NCBI GenBank assembly: GCA_963804005.1
Contig: CAWDOP010000002.1
Span: 558,001 to 622,000, forward strand
Direction: 5' to 3'
DNA: 64,000 nucleotides
DNA from: JAGXRK01 sp963804005
Lineage (GTDB): Bacteria > Bacteroidota > Ignavibacteria > Ignavibacteriales > Ignavibacteriaceae
Shown: positions 37,989 to 46,058 of the stretch, piece by piece
How positions within the stretch are numbered: position 1 is the stretch's first letter
Layout of the letters: the number at the start of each line of letters is the position of its first letter
Made by a program: the position numbers and the translations under genes
Notes under the pieces: model-generated
Told to the model about the DNA's origin: nothing
The model's input: only the letters and a program-made list of their open reading frames with translations
Database searches by the model: none

Positions 37989-40037
37989 TTACTTGCTTCC
38001 TCTTAATGTTGCACTAAAATCTTTTGTTATTTTAGAAATAAGATTATTAAAATCTTTTTCAACTTCTTCTTCAGTTAATGTTCTGCTTTCATCATAAAAT
38101 TCAAGCGTGAATGCCATACTTTTCTTTCCCTTACCCAGACCGTCACTTTCAAATACATCAAAAAGATCTACACTCTTAAGTAATGATGAAGAATACTTTA
38201 TAATATAACTCTTTACATCACCATAATTAACTGATTCATCAAATAAAAATGCAAAATCTCTTATAATTTTCGGATACTTAAGCGGTTCAGTAAAGCTTTT
38301 AGATTTTTGAGGTATTTGTTTCAGTTTATCAAGATTAAATTCAAAACAAAATACGTTTTGATTAATATCAAATAAATCCAACAGCTGTTTTTTTACTCTT
38401 CCACCTTCACCAATTACTTCCGAATTGTACTTTTTAGCAAAAACTAAGTCAAAATTACTATTTACATCTGTATAATATAAATCGGTTAAAACATTGTCAA
38501 GCGAAATTTTCTTAATAAATGCTTTAATCAAACCTTTAAGTGAATAAAAATCAAAAAGATTTTCAGGTGAATTCCAGGTTTTATCTGATTCTTTTCCACT
38601 TAAAACAAATACAATATTCTGATTTTCATTGAAATCGGAAAAAGAATCTATCTGATGTTCATTTAGTTTTTGGAAAACATTTCCAATTTCAAATAAAGCT
38701 AAATCTTTAACTCCTTTATTGATATTTCGGGAAACAACAGAGAGTGCACCTGATAAAAGAGAAGTCCTCAGATTAGCCATATCAGCACTTAACGGATTAG
38801 ATATAGCTATCGGATTGCCGCTAATTTTTGAATGATTTTCAGGAACGAGCGGATTATTTATCATCTCATAAAATCCAAGAGAAATAGCTGATTCACGAAC
38901 TATATCAGCAAATTCAGAATCATCGTGCTTTTCACCAAGAGTTATATTGATTCTGGATATGGTTGGAATATTATCGTATCCATGAATTCTTGCAATCTCT
39001 TCTATCAGATCAATTTCTCTTTCTACATCTGGTCTGAAACCAGGAACGGAGATAGTAAATGTATTTTCATCGCTGCTTAATTCGATAAAGCCAAGTTTAG
39101 TAAGAATGCTTCTAATTTTTTCTTTAGGAACATCATATCCAAGAATCTTTTGAACACTGTTATATCTGAGCTGAACCTCTTTGTTCTTTATTGGAAAAGG
39201 ATAAGCATCAATATATCCTTTACAGATTTTCCCACCAGAAATCTCTGCGATTAATTGAGCAGCTCTTTCTGCAGCAAATGCTACATTATTATAATCTGTT
39301 CCTCGTTCAAATCTGTAGGATGAATCTGAACTTAGCTGTAATTTTTTAGAAGTTCTTCTGATGCTTGAAGGATTGAAATAAGCACTTTCAATTAAAATAT
39401 TTTTTGTTGATTGTGTAATCTCAGAATTCTCTCCACCCATAACACCGGCAATTGCCACTTCCCTTTCACCATCACAAATCATTAAAGTACCTGAAGGAAG
39501 ATTTCTTTCTTTAGAATCAAGTGTAGTAAATTTTTTCTCTTCCTTTGTGCTGCGTACAATAATTTTCTTTTTAGCAAGTAAATCTAAATCAAATGCATGA
39601 AGAGGTTGACCAAGTTCGTGCAAAATGAAGTTTGTAACATCAACTACGTTATTAATTGGTCTTAATCCTAATTGTGAAATTTTTCTTTTCAACCAATCAG
39701 GAGATTCCTTGATCTCAATATCTTTCACAACTTTAGCAATGTATCTCGGACAATTAACACTATCTTCAATTTCAACAGAGGCAACAGAAGTTATATCTTT
39801 TTTAGTTTCGGTAAGTTTAAGTTCCGGATAGTTTAACTTTTTATTGAAAATGGTTGCAAGATCTCTTGCAACTCCAATGTGTGACAATGCATCAGGCCGA
39901 TTTGGTGTAACACCAATTTCCATAATCACATCATCTAAACCGAGAGCTTTTGAAATTTCAGTTCCGGCACTGAGTTTATTATCTAAAACCATTATCCCGG
40001 TATGATCATCACTCAAGTAAAAGTTCATCTTCAGCAC
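37989..40037 (-). CDS. pheT: Phenylalanyl-tRNA synthetase beta chain, main piece
   Basis: 682 residues: GVTPNRPDALSHIGVARDLA, the B3/B4 domain, the B5 domain, the catalytic-like core and the C-terminal ferredoxin-fold anticodon-binding domain (YPKIIRDFAFLFDESVNYGD). It lacks the N-terminus, which is in the next frame at 40009-40398. A four-base A run (plus strand 40019-40022) is one base longer than needed: with three, EDELYLSDDHTGIMVL reads through. Confidence 0.95.
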   Translation of the reverse strand: MLKMNFYLSDDHTGIMVLDNKLSAGTEISKALGLDDVIMEIGVTPNRPDALSHIGVARDLATIFNKKLNYPELKLTETKKDITSVASVEIEDSVNCPRYIAKVVKDIEIKESPDWLKRKISQLGLRPINNVVDVTNFILHELGQPLHAFDLDLLAKKKIIVRSTKEEKKFTTLDSKERNLPSGTLMICDGEREVAIAGVMGGENSEITQSTKNILIESAYFNPSSIRRTSKKLQLSSDSSYRFERGTDYNNVAFAAERAAQLIAEISGGKICKGYIDAYPFPIKNKEVQLRYNSVQKILGYDVPKEKIRSILTKLGFIELSSDENTFTISVPGFRPDVEREIDLIEEIARIHGYDNIPTISRINITLGEKHDDSEFADIVRESAISLGFYEMINNPLVPENHSKISGNPIAISNPLSADMANLRTSLLSGALSVVSRNINKGVKDLALFEIGNVFQKLNEHQIDSFSDFNENQNIVFVLSGKESDKTWNSPENLFDFYSLKGLIKAFIKKISLDNVLTDLYYTDVNSNFDLVFAKKYNSEVIGEGGRVKKQLLDLFDINQNVFCFEFNLDKLKQIPQKSKSFTEPLKYPKIIRDFAFLFDESVNYGDVKSYIIKYSSSLLKSVDLFDVFESDGLGKGKKSMAFTLEFYDESRTLTEEEVEKDFNNLISKITKDFSATLRGSK

Positions 40038-40398
40038 ATATCATTCCATTTGATTCAACACCTCGAATTTTTGCTTTTTTAAGTTGAATTTTACCATGAG
40101 GAATTATAGAACCAACAGTTGCAAAAACTACTTTCTGACCGGCTTCAACATTTGGCGCACCGCAAATAACCTGAAGCTCTTCTTTTCCATCGTATACTTT
40201 ACATACAGTAAGCTTATCTGCGTTTGGGTGTTTTTGAACTTCCTTTACTTCACCAACAATTATTCTTTTATAAAGTTCAGACTGATCAGTGTAATCCTCA
40301 ACCTCTAGTCCGGACATAGTAAGTTTCTGAACAATCTCGGGAACAGGAATTCCTTCGAGATCGACGTATTCTTTTAACCAATTAAGTGAGATTCTCAA
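40009..40398 (-). CDS. pheT: Phenylalanyl-tRNA synthetase beta chain, N-terminal piece
   Basis: 129 residues: RISLNWLKEYVDLEG and the tRNA-binding (EMAP-like) domain, VGEVKEVQKHPNADKLTVCK, VICGAPNV and RGVESNGMICAEDEL. This is the normal PheT start. The frame shift joins the 37989-40037 piece. Because the gene is essential and usually single-copy, a consensus error is the most likely reason. Confidence 0.93.
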   Translation of the reverse strand: MRISLNWLKEYVDLEGIPVPEIVQKLTMSGLEVEDYTDQSELYKRIIVGEVKEVQKHPNADKLTVCKVYDGKEELQVICGAPNVEAGQKVVFATVGSIIPHGKIQLKKAKIRGVESNGMICAEDELLLE

Positions 40399-40411
40399 TT
40401 TTTACTCCGTA

Positions 40412-41425
40412 TCAAAACTGTTTTAAGAATCTAAGATCATTTTCAAAATACATTCTTATATCTGTAATTCCGTATTTAAGCAGACCGATTCTTTCAATAC
40501 CCATTCCAAATGCATATCCCGTAAATTTTTCAGGATCAACGTCAACAAATTTGAAAACATTCGGATCAACCATTCCACAGCCTAATATTTCAAGCCAGCC
40601 TGTGTTTTTGCAAATCTTACATCCTTTACCTTTGCAAAGAAAACAAGTAATATCCATTTCTGCACTTGGTTCCGTGAATGGAAAGAAACTTGGTCTAAAT
40701 CTATATTTAAGATTTTCACCATAAAATTGTTTTGCAAATGAAACAAGAGTTCCTTTCAATTCTGCAAATGTTACATCTGTGTCAACATAAATTCCATCAA
40801 CCTGATGGAACATACAATAACTTCTTGCACTAACAGCTTCATTCCTGTAAACTCTTCCCGGCATTATTGCTCTAACCGGAGGTTTTTGATTTTCCATTAT
40901 TCGAACCTGAACAGGAGTTGTGTGTGTTCTTAACAGGAATTTTTCGCTGATGAAAAATGTATCCTGCATATCTCGTGCAGGATGATCAGCAGGAAAGTTT
41001 AGCGCTTCAAAATTATAATAATCTGATTCAACTTCGGGACCTTCATGAACAGAAAATCCTAAACTTTTAAAAATTGATTTTATTTCATCAAGTGTTTGAG
41101 TTAGAATATGTTTTCCGCCGATCCGATATTGATTGCCGGGTAACGTTAAATCAATTAAAGATTTCTTTTCGTCCTTAAGTGTTTCAAACTCTTTTTGCTT
41201 TGACTCGAATTTTTTCGTTAGTTCATTACGAAGAAAATTTAAATCTTTTCCTATTTGAGGTTTTTGTTTTTTGGGAACTTCCTTTAGCTTATCGAAGAGT
41301 TGTGAGAGCAGTCCGTTTCGACTGAGGTATTTAATTCTAATTTCCTCAAGGTCAGAAGATGATTTTGCTTCATCAATATTTTTGATGAAATCTTTTTTTA
41401 TTGAGATTATTTGTTCATCAAGCAT
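40412..41425 (-). CDS. pheS: Phenylalanyl-tRNA synthetase alpha chain
   Basis: About 337 residues. N-terminal coiled coil, then class II motifs (GFSVHEGPEVESDYYNFEAL, HPARDMQDTFF, FRPSFFPFTEPS, GMGIERIGLLKYGI). The ATG at 41425 is chosen because the open frame upstream runs through the rplT terminator. Thirteen bases from pheT. Confidence 0.95.
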   Translation of the reverse strand: MLDEQIISIKKDFIKNIDEAKSSSDLEEIRIKYLSRNGLLSQLFDKLKEVPKKQKPQIGKDLNFLRNELTKKFESKQKEFETLKDEKKSLIDLTLPGNQYRIGGKHILTQTLDEIKSIFKSLGFSVHEGPEVESDYYNFEALNFPADHPARDMQDTFFISEKFLLRTHTTPVQVRIMENQKPPVRAIMPGRVYRNEAVSARSYCMFHQVDGIYVDTDVTFAELKGTLVSFAKQFYGENLKYRFRPSFFPFTEPSAEMDITCFLCKGKGCKICKNTGWLEILGCGMVDPNVFKFVDVDPEKFTGYAFGMGIERIGLLKYGITDIRMYFENDLRFLKQF

Positions 41426-41441
41426 AATATTTAAAATAGAA

Positions 41442-41489
41442 AAATACCCTCGAAAAAATTGAGTTAACAATTGTTCCGCGAGGGTATTT
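41442..41489 (-). terminator. Terminator or attenuator between rplT and pheS
   Basis: Minus-strand arms AAATACCCTCG and CGAGGGTATTT, 11 perfect pairs around a 26-nt loop, followed by TTTCTATTTT. It starts 4 bases after the rplT stop and ends 16 bases before the pheS ATG, so it may attenuate pheST rather than end all transcription. Confidence 0.78.
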
Positions 41490-41493
41490 CAAA

Positions 41494-41841
41494 TTAGTTG
41501 GTTGAAAATTTAACTAATTCAGCAAAAGTAGCTGGATTTTCAACAGCAAGACTTGCTAGAACTTTTCTGTTTATTTCAACGCCTTTCTTATTCATTGCAT
41601 CTATTAATCTTGAATAAGTTATTCCGTTTTCTCTAGCAGCAGCGTTAATTCTAACAATCCATAATTGTCTGAAAGTTCTTTTTTTAAGTTTTCGGTCTCT
41701 ATATGCATGAACGAGACCTTTTTCCACCGAACCCTTGGCGATAGTATATACTTTACTTCTGCTTCCCCAGTAACCTTTGGCAAGCTTTAATATTTTTTTT
41801 CTTCTTCTGTGCGAAGCAACTTTATTTTTAGTACGTGGCAT
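41494..41841 (-). CDS. rplT: 50S ribosomal protein L20
   Basis: 115 residues, basic: KNKVASHRRRKKILKLAKGY, then RLIDAMNKKGVEINRKVLA. Standard L20. L20 is a known autoregulator of the infC-rpmI-rplT operon in other bacteria; no clear leader is visible here, since rpmI lies only 14 bases upstream. Confidence 0.97.
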   Translation of the reverse strand: MPRTKNKVASHRRRKKILKLAKGYWGSRSKVYTIAKGSVEKGLVHAYRDRKLKKRTFRQLWIVRINAAARENGITYSRLIDAMNKKGVEINRKVLASLAVENPATFAELVKFSTN

Positions 41842-41855
41842 CTTTATCCTCTAAC

Positions 41856-42047
41856 TTATTGAAGCATTATTTTTAAACGTTTTTCTTCAGCAGCGGAAAC
41901 CAAAGTAGGTTTACGTAACTGTCTTTTTCTCTTTGTTGATTTGGAAGTAAGAATATGACTTTTGTAAGCCTTTTTCCTTTTAAATCCACCGGATGCTGTT
42001 TTCTTAAATGACTTTGAAGCACCTCTGTTACTTTTCATCTTAGGCAT
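41856..42047 (-). CDS. rpmI: 50S ribosomal protein L35
   Basis: 63 residues: PKMKSNRGASKSFKKTASGG, KRKKAYKSHILTSKSTKRKR. Standard L35, between infC and rplT. Confidence 0.96.
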   Translation of the reverse strand: MPKMKSNRGASKSFKKTASGGFKRKKAYKSHILTSKSTKRKRQLRKPTLVSAAEEKRLKIMLQ

Positions 42048-42062
42048 AATTTAATCCTGTTA

Positions 42063-42596
42063 TTATTTCTTTTTTCCTTTTTTCGATTGCGGAGCCAAAA
42101 TTACATTCATATTTCTCCCTTCCATTTTAATAGGAGATTCAACTTTAGCAAGGTCGTCCATCCTTTCAATAAAACGGTTTAATAATTCTTCACCCTTTTC
42201 CGTATAAGCCATTTCTCTTCCTTTAAACATCACCGATACTTTTACTTTATTACCTTCTTCAAGAAAATTTATTGCGTGCTTGGCTTTGAAGTCAAAATCG
42301 TGAACATCAGTATTAGGATGTAATCTTATTTCTTTAAGAATACTTACAGTCTGATTTTTCTTTTGGATTTTTTCTCTTTTCTGTTGCTCATATTTAAATT
42401 TTCCAAAATCAATAATTTTACAAACTGGTGGAACAGCTTGAGGAGCAATCTCTACGAGATCAAATCCCCTTTCTTCTGATAGTTTGATTGCATCACGAAC
42501 AGTAAAAATTCCTAATTGGGTACCATCAACATCTATAACCCTAACTTTTGAAGATTTAATTTCTTCGTTTATTCTTACGAATGACTTTTGAGCGAT
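42063..42596 (-). CDS. infC: Translation initiation factor IF-3, AUC start
   Basis: 177 residues. The N-domain reads SFVRINEEIKSSKVRVID then GTQLGIFTVRDAIKLSEERG. The C-domain reads LKEIRLHPNTDVHDFDFK and SVMFKGREMAY. The frame between the thrS stop and the protein has no ATG, GTG or TTG. ATC at 42596-42594 stands 5 nt after AAAGAGGT and is the only sensible start. Family knowledge: infC classically uses a rare non-AUG start (AUU in E. coli) so that IF-3 represses its own translation. It sits 23 bases after thrS, as in many genomes. Confidence 0.93.
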   Translation of the reverse strand: MAQKSFVRINEEIKSSKVRVIDVDGTQLGIFTVRDAIKLSEERGFDLVEIAPQAVPPVCKIIDFGKFKYEQQKREKIQKKNQTVSILKEIRLHPNTDVHDFDFKAKHAINFLEEGNKVKVSVMFKGREMAYTEKGEELLNRFIERMDDLAKVESPIKMEGRNMNVILAPQSKKGKKK

Positions 42597-42619
42597 ATTT
42601 GACCTCTTTAAGTGATTAT

Positions 42620-44542
42620 TTAAATCTTATTTATAATTTGAGTTGCAATTTTATCAATAAATTCAGACAAAGCCAAAGCGCCCTGATCGCCTTCTTTATG
42701 CTTGCGAACTGAAACTGTGCCGGCTTCTTTTTCCTTCTCACCAACAATCAACATGTTTGGAACCTTTTTGGTTTCCCAATCTCTTATTTTATAACCGATC
42801 TTTTCATTTCTTTCATCAAGTTCGGTTCGGATTCCTTTGTTAACTAATTCATCTTTAACTGATTTAGCATAATCAATGAAGTTTTGTGAAACGGGAATAA
42901 CTACTGCTTGAACAGGAGCAAGCCATAACGGAAATTCCCCAGCATAATGTTCAAGTAATATTCCGAAGAAACGTTCGATAGATCCGAGCAAAGCTCGATG
43001 AACCATATATGGTCTATGTTCTTTTCCATCTTCACCAATGTAACTCATATCAAATCGTTCTGGAAGATTAAAATCAAACTGAATGGTACTTAATTGCCAT
43101 TCTCTGTTCAATGCATCTTTTATTTTAATATCTATCTTCGGTCCATAAAAAGTACCTTGGCCTTCATCAACTTCATAAATAAGATTTTCTGATTCGAGTG
43201 CGTGTTTGAGTGAATCCTCAGCTTTATTCCAGAGTTCTTTTTCACCAACTGCGTCCTCTGGTTTTGTAGATAAATAATACTTCATATCTTTGAATCCAAA
43301 AGCACCAAGAATCATTTTTGCAAATCTTATTGTCTTAATTACTTCATCTTCAATCTGTTCATGAGTACAGAAAATGTGAGCATCATCTTGCGTAAAACCT
43401 CTTACACGAAGAAGTCCATGTAGGACACCGCTTTTTTCATAACGGTATACGGTACCAAGTTCAGCCCAACGCAAAGGAAGATCTCTATAACTTCTTAAAT
43501 GAGTTTTATAAATCATTATGTGAAAAGGACAATTCATCGGTTTGATGTAGTAATCTTGCTCATCTATTTTCATACTCGAGTACATACTGTCTTTATAAAA
43601 ATCAAGATGACCGGAAGTTTCCCATAGCCAGCTTTTGCCCAAGTGAGGCGAATATAGCACTTCATAACCATTTTCAAGATGAGCTCTACGCCAGAAGTCT
43701 TCTATCTCTAATCTTATTCTTGCACCTTTAGGATGCCAGTAAATCAAACCGGCTCCAGCTTCTTCATGAACACTGTAAAGGTCTAACTGTTTACCAAGTT
43801 TTCTATGATCTCTTTTCTTTGCCTCTTCAAGAAAAGAAAGATAATCATCGAGCATTTTTTTCTTAGGAAAAGAAATGCCGTAAATTCTTTGCATTCTTTT
43901 ATTATTCTCATCACCTCGCCAATACGAACCTGAGACACTGAGCAGCTTTACATATTTTATTTTTCCAGCTGAAGGAAGATGAGGTCCGCGGCATAAATCA
44001 GTAAAATCACCTTCTCCATAAATGCTTATCTGTTCGGAATCTTCATCAAGTTCAGTAAGAATTTCAAGCTTATAGTTATCACCTTTTTCTTTGAAGAATT
44101 CTATTGCTTCTTGTTTAGAAAGATCTCTTCGTTTGAAAGAACAATTCTCTTTTGAAACTTCTTCCATTCGTTTTTCAATCTTTACTAAATCTTCTTCAGA
44201 GAGCTGCGAATTAATGTCAATATCGTAGTAAAAACCATTTTCAATTGCAGGACCTACACCAAATTTAGCTTCTGGATAAAGTGATTGAACAGCATGAGCC
44301 ATCAAGTGAGATGAAGAATGCCAGTAGACTTCTTTTCCTTCTTCATCATCGAAAGAAAGAAATTTAATGTTGCCATTTTCACTAATAGGTCTATGCAAAT
44401 CTATAATGAAGCTGTTAAATTTTACGGCAAGTGCATCATCGGCAAGCCTATTGGAAATAGATTGAGCAATTTGATAAGCTGTAATACCATTATCAAATTC
44501 CTTTACTGCACCATCCGGAAATGTAATTTTAATTTTATTCAT
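42620..44542 (-). CDS. thrS: Threonyl-tRNA synthetase
   Basis: 640 residues. TGS domain (KITFPDGAVKEFDNGITAYQ), editing domain (HSSSHLMAHAV, CRGPHLPSAG) and class II core (MNCPFHIMIYK, RVRGFTQDDAHIFCT), with a C-terminal anticodon domain. ATG at 44542 is chosen because family members start at KITFPDG and the longer open frame crosses a terminator and tRNA. Confidence 0.96.
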   Translation of the reverse strand: MNKIKITFPDGAVKEFDNGITAYQIAQSISNRLADDALAVKFNSFIIDLHRPISENGNIKFLSFDDEEGKEVYWHSSSHLMAHAVQSLYPEAKFGVGPAIENGFYYDIDINSQLSEEDLVKIEKRMEEVSKENCSFKRRDLSKQEAIEFFKEKGDNYKLEILTELDEDSEQISIYGEGDFTDLCRGPHLPSAGKIKYVKLLSVSGSYWRGDENNKRMQRIYGISFPKKKMLDDYLSFLEEAKKRDHRKLGKQLDLYSVHEEAGAGLIYWHPKGARIRLEIEDFWRRAHLENGYEVLYSPHLGKSWLWETSGHLDFYKDSMYSSMKIDEQDYYIKPMNCPFHIMIYKTHLRSYRDLPLRWAELGTVYRYEKSGVLHGLLRVRGFTQDDAHIFCTHEQIEDEVIKTIRFAKMILGAFGFKDMKYYLSTKPEDAVGEKELWNKAEDSLKHALESENLIYEVDEGQGTFYGPKIDIKIKDALNREWQLSTIQFDFNLPERFDMSYIGEDGKEHRPYMVHRALLGSIERFFGILLEHYAGEFPLWLAPVQAVVIPVSQNFIDYAKSVKDELVNKGIRTELDERNEKIGYKIRDWETKKVPNMLIVGEKEKEAGTVSVRKHKEGDQGALALSEFIDKIATQIINKI

Positions 44543-44557
44543 AAATATAATTCCAAT

Positions 44558-44581
44558 AAAAAAATCGGAGTTAACTCCGAT
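44558..44581 (-). terminator. Rho-independent terminator between the tRNAs and thrS
   Basis: Perfect palindrome ATCGGAGTTAACTCCGAT (44564-44581) followed on the minus strand by six or seven T. It ends the tRNA transcript, so thrS needs a promoter or read-through from here. Confidence 0.82.
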
Positions 44582-44584
44582 GTT

Positions 44585-44640
44585 GTGGGCTTTAAAAGAT
44601 TCTTCCGAAGGAATCCCTTTAGGAGAACCTTTGACCACAC
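44585..44640 (-). pseudogene. tRNA-Val 3'-half relic with palindromic insert
   Basis: The plus strand reads GTGGGCTTTAAAAGATTC and later GAACCTTTGACC, matching the 3' half of the intact tRNA-Val (GTGGGCTCTAAAGGATTC then GAACCTTTGACC). Between them, in the T-loop, sits a 22-base palindromic insert with TTCCGAAGGAATC. No 5' half follows. A dead copy. Confidence 0.65.
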
Positions 44641-44682
44641 TCGAATAATCAGGATTATCTAATTTATTTCTAATTCTGATCG

Positions 44683-44756
44683 TGGGCTCTAAAGGATTCG
44701 AACCTTTGACCTTCTGCACGTCAAGCAGACGCTCTAACCAACTGAGCTAAGAGCCC
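44683..44756 (-). tRNA. tRNA-Val (GAC)
   Basis: 74 nt. Acceptor GGGCTCT/AGAGCCC, D-stem GCTC/GAGC, anticodon stem TCTGC/GCAGA with loop TTGACGT (anticodon GAC), T-arm AAAGG-TTCGAAT-CCTTT, discriminator A. CCA is not encoded. Confidence 0.95.
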
Positions 44757-44760
44757 CAAT

Positions 44761-44826
44761 CAATTAACAATGAAAAATTAAGAATTTTCTTTCTCATTTC
44801 ATTTTTAATTGTTAACTCTTAATTAT
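44761..44826. repeat. AT-rich inverted repeat between the two tRNAs
   Basis: AATTAACAATGAAAAATTAA on the left and TTTTTAATTGTTAACTCTTA on the right are imperfect inverted copies. A low-complexity spacer of the kind seen beside S23-type genes in the window. It may fold in the tRNA precursor. Confidence 0.5.
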
Positions 44827-44834
44827 TTTTTAAG

Positions 44835-44920
44835 TACCGAGGGCCGGACTCGAACCGGCACGGGTGAAAACACCCACAGGATTTTAAGTCCTGTGCGTCT
44901 ACCAATTCCGCCACCCCGGC
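44835..44920 (-). tRNA. tRNA-Leu (UAA)
   Basis: 86 nt with the long variable arm GGGTGTTTTCACCC. Anticodon loop CTTAAAA (anticodon TAA), T-arm GCCGG-TTCGAGT-CCGGC, acceptor GCCGGGG with CCTCGGT (two G-U pairs), discriminator A. Confidence 0.95.
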
Positions 44921-44924
44921 AAAA

Positions 44925-45161
44925 TCATAGAAGACTTTTTAAGAATTGTTTTCCAATTCCACTTTTAAGATACTTTTCCCTATTTCTAGCCTCTGCTCTT
45001 GTGGGTAATGTCTCCGAATAAATCAACTTAAATGGTTTATATGGTTTAGTTGTTTTATTCCTACCACTGTCATGTTCAGAGAATCTTCTTTCTAAATTGT
45101 TTGTAAGTCCTACATAAATATAATTACGCTCAAGACTTTTGATTGTATATACTGTATACAT
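44925..45161 (-). CDS. Small GIY-YIG nuclease-domain protein
   Basis: 78 residues. VYTIKSLERNYIYVGLTNNL carries the GIY-YIG strands, RRFSEHDSGRNKTTK the catalytic Arg and following His, and RAEARNREKYLKSG the glutamate helix. This is the free-standing UPF0213-like type. It ends 4 bases before tRNA-Leu, and a partial tRNA-Leu 5' end lies 15 bases upstream of its start, so it stands between two tRNA-Leu sequences. Function unknown; a past insertion event is inferred. Confidence 0.85.
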   Translation of the reverse strand: MYTVYTIKSLERNYIYVGLTNNLERRFSEHDSGRNKTTKPYKPFKLIYSETLPTRAEARNREKYLKSGIGKQFLKSLL

Positions 45162-45176
45162 TCTTTTTTAGTTGTA

Positions 45177-45224
45177 TGCGTCTACCAACCTGCTTGCCGG
45201 TAGGCTGGTTCCGCCACGCCGGCA
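45177..45224 (-). pseudogene. tRNA-Leu 5'-half relic with palindromic insert in the D-loop
   Basis: TGCGTCTACCAA and TTCCGCCACGCCGGCA on the plus strand repeat the 5' part of the intact tRNA-Leu (44894-44921). They are split by a 20-base palindrome-like insert, CCTGCTTGCCGGTAGGCTGG. No 3' half is present on its downstream side; the GIY-YIG gene follows instead. Confidence 0.7.
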
Positions 45225-45617
45225 GCCTAAAAATCACATTTAGCAAAAACCAACTACAATCTATTAAAAACTGCAATTTTAGCGTGTAAATATAGAGATA
45301 CACAATATTTCTTGCAAGAATTTGACTTAAAAAGATTTATTAAGTAAGGAGTTATCAATTGTTGTGGAAAACTTAATTTAATTGAATCACTCAACTTCTC
45401 AAATATAAGAATAAATCTTTCTCAGTTCTGCTTATTGTATAATTTAGTTGTTTTAGATTTTTGACTTAAATTCAATTAAACACAATATTAGATCATATTA
45501 AACCGTGGCATATACTTTGTAAAAATTGTGTGATTTTACAATAATAATTTCGTATTTATCAATTGTTAATATTTAGGCAATTTGTTTAAATTATTTCATT
45601 TCTAAAAGGACCTTCAA
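45225..45617. other. Divergent intergenic region before the methylmalonyl-CoA operon
   Basis: AT-rich, 393 bases, separating the leftward tRNA unit from the rightward mce-mmd genes. It should hold both promoters. TTGACT at about 45461 and AATATT 17 bases later is a weak sigma70-like pair toward mce, and CATATACTTTG nearer the gene resembles a Bacteroidota -7 box. Neither is convincing. Confidence 0.35.
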
Positions 45618-46025
45618 ATGAATATTACACACATTGAACACATAGGTATTGCTGTTAAGAACCTTGAGGAATCAATTAAGTTTTATGAAAATATTCTTGG
45701 TCTTAAATGTTATACTGTCGAAGAAGTTACAGATCAAAAGGTCAAAACCGCATTCTTTAAAGTTGGACAAACCAAAATAGAACTACTTGAATCAACAGAT
45801 TCTGAAGGACCAATAGGAAAATTTATTGAGAAAAAAGGTGAAGGCATTCATCACCTTGCATTTGCAGTGAAAGACCTTCAATCAGCACTCAATCATGCAA
45901 AAGCAAAAGACATAAAACTTATAGACGAAAAACCGAGAAGAGGTGCTGAAGGACTTAATATAGCTTTCCTTCATCCAAAATCGACAAATGGGGTTCTTAC
46001 AGAATTCTGTTCAAAACCTGAATAA
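45618..46025 (+). CDS. mce: Methylmalonyl-CoA epimerase
   Basis: 135 residues, VOC fold. ITHIEHIGIAVKNLEESIKF with the metal His, KIELLESTD with Glu, and GIHHLAFAVKDL with the second His. Interconverts S- and R-methylmalonyl-CoA. First gene of the operon; 33 bases ahead of mmdA. Confidence 0.95.
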   Translation: MNITHIEHIGIAVKNLEESIKFYENILGLKCYTVEEVTDQKVKTAFFKVGQTKIELLESTDSEGPIGKFIEKKGEGIHHLAFAVKDLQSALNHAKAKDIKLIDEKPRRGAEGLNIAFLHPKSTNGVLTEFCSKPE

Positions 46026-46058
46026 AAATTTTTGATTATTACTAATGGAATAACAATT

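Noticed and set aside
40009..40037. Programmed ribosomal frameshift in pheT
   Set aside because: No classical slippery heptamer with downstream structure is evident, and pheT is not known to use one; a one-base homopolymer error explains it.
44585..44640. A third functional tRNA
   Set aside because: Only the 3' half is present and the T-loop is split by a 22-base insert.
44543..44682. T-box or other leader riboswitch for thrS
   Set aside because: No specifier stem or T-box consensus seen; the stretch is explained by a terminator and a tRNA relic.
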